Shown here in pieces: positions 6,876-7,013 of a DNA stretch of 7,013 nt. Made by a program: the position numbers and the translations under genes. Positions within the stretch are counted from its first letter, which is position 1, and every line of letters starts with the position of its first letter. This DNA is from an uncultured Eubacteriales bacterium. Its GTDB lineage: Bacteria > Bacillota > Clostridia > Lachnospirales > Anaerotignaceae. Below the pieces are notes generated by a model. The model was given only the letters and a program-made list of their open reading frames with translations. It searched no databases and was not told the DNA's origin. The stretch covers positions 1-7,013 of the forward strand of contig CABPCX010000100.1 of assembly GCA_902406135.1 (NCBI GenBank), read 5' to 3'.

Positions 6876-6903
6876 GTGTACGAAAGCAGTATTTTCCGCA
6901 CAC
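6876..6903 (-). promoter_or_regulatory. Hairpin in the rnfC 5' leader
   Basis: On the minus strand GUGUGCG-G-AAA (6903-6893) can pair with UUUCGUACAC (6885-6876): ten pairs including one G-U, one bulged G and a 7-nt loop. It ends about 20 nt before the AGAGGGGG Shine-Dalgarno of rnfC. It is followed by A residues, not U, so it is not a terminator in this direction, and no T-run follows it on the plus strand. It could stabilise the 5' end of the mRNA or affect rnfC translation; no function is demonstrated. Confidence 0.4.
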
Positions 6904-6958
6904 TTGTTACTTAATGTACTTTTATGAAAACTATAATTGCATAAAAATCAGCAGTAAT

Positions 6959-6987
6959 ATTTTAATACAAATTCGGCAACTTCTCAA
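6959..6987 (-). promoter_or_regulatory. Predicted promoter of the rnf operon
   Basis: A -35 TTGAGA (6987-6982, five of six matches to TTGACA) and a -10 TAAAAT (6964-6959, five of six matches to TATAAT) are separated by the optimal 17 nt. This predicts a transcription start near 6952 and a leader of about 105 nt before rnfC. The region is AT-rich, so chance matches are possible, but hexamers and spacing are both good and the position fits. Confidence 0.6.
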
Positions 6988-7013
6988 CAGAAAATTTCAA
7001 AATTCTTAATTTC

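Noticed and set aside
6848..6901. Upstream GTG start for rnfC at 6901, adding 18 residues.
   Set aside because: There is no Shine-Dalgarno before it, the added residues do not resemble RnfC, and the frame would run through the leader hairpin. The ATG at 6847 has a strong AGAGGGGG site.
6900..6920. Possible Rex (NADH-sensing) operator, TTGTTAC near 6904-6910 in the rnf leader.
   Set aside because: Only one half-site resembles the TTGTTAA/TTAACAA palindrome; the other half is not recognisable. The regulator is plausible for rnf but the sequence does not support a site.
1..7013. CRISPR arrays, tRNA or rRNA genes, insertion sequences, or a hidden defence or mobile system.
   Set aside because: No spaced direct repeats, cloverleaf-like segments, transposase motifs or terminal repeats were seen. 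Almost all sequence is accounted for by seven conserved housekeeping-type genes and short intergenic regions.

Overview
The window holds a complete six-gene rnf operon (rnfCDGEAB) and, downstream on the same strand, a separately transcribed purine-type permease gene. All seven genes lie on the minus strand, so the layout reads from right to left. Strong purine-rich Shine-Dalgarno sites, moderate-to-low GC, a sigma-70-type promoter with an extended -10, the C-D-G-E-A-B gene order and a multi-cluster RnfB with a long tail all suggest an anaerobic Clostridia-class Firmicute. Lachnospiraceae is a reasonable guess, but it is an inference and not something the sequence proves.

Layout from right to left. 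Positions 7013-6848 are a promoter and a leader of roughly 105 nt containing one hairpin. Positions 6847-1771 carry rnfC, rnfD, rnfG, rnfE, rnfA and rnfB. The gaps are 17 nt (C-D), 15 nt (E-A) and 19 nt (A-B). D-G overlaps by 4 nt (ATGA) and G-E by 1 nt (TGATG), so the genes look translationally coupled. A strong intrinsic terminator at 1724-1755 ends the operon. Positions 1532-1700 hold a promoter and a leader of about 130 nt with hairpins and a U8 tract. Positions 1531-101 encode an NCS2/AzgA-like permease, closed by a terminator at 57-85. Nothing supportable was found in positions 1-56.

How the genes work together: the Rnf complex is a membrane ferredoxin:NAD+ oxidoreductase that couples electron transfer to Na+ or H+ export. 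RnfB (ferredoxin side, about six predicted [4Fe-4S] clusters) and RnfC (NADH/FMN side, two [4Fe-4S]) are the two redox ends. RnfD and RnfG carry covalent FMN, and RnfA and RnfE form the membrane core with four conserved cysteines that can hold an Fe-S centre. All six subunits are full length and look intact. The flavin transferase ApbE needed by RnfD and RnfG is not in the window.

I did not find a new biological system here. The points most worth a second look are the structured leader of the permease gene, which lacks the purine-riboswitch signature, the divergent substrate-site motifs of that permease, and the non-canonical flavinylation motif of RnfG.
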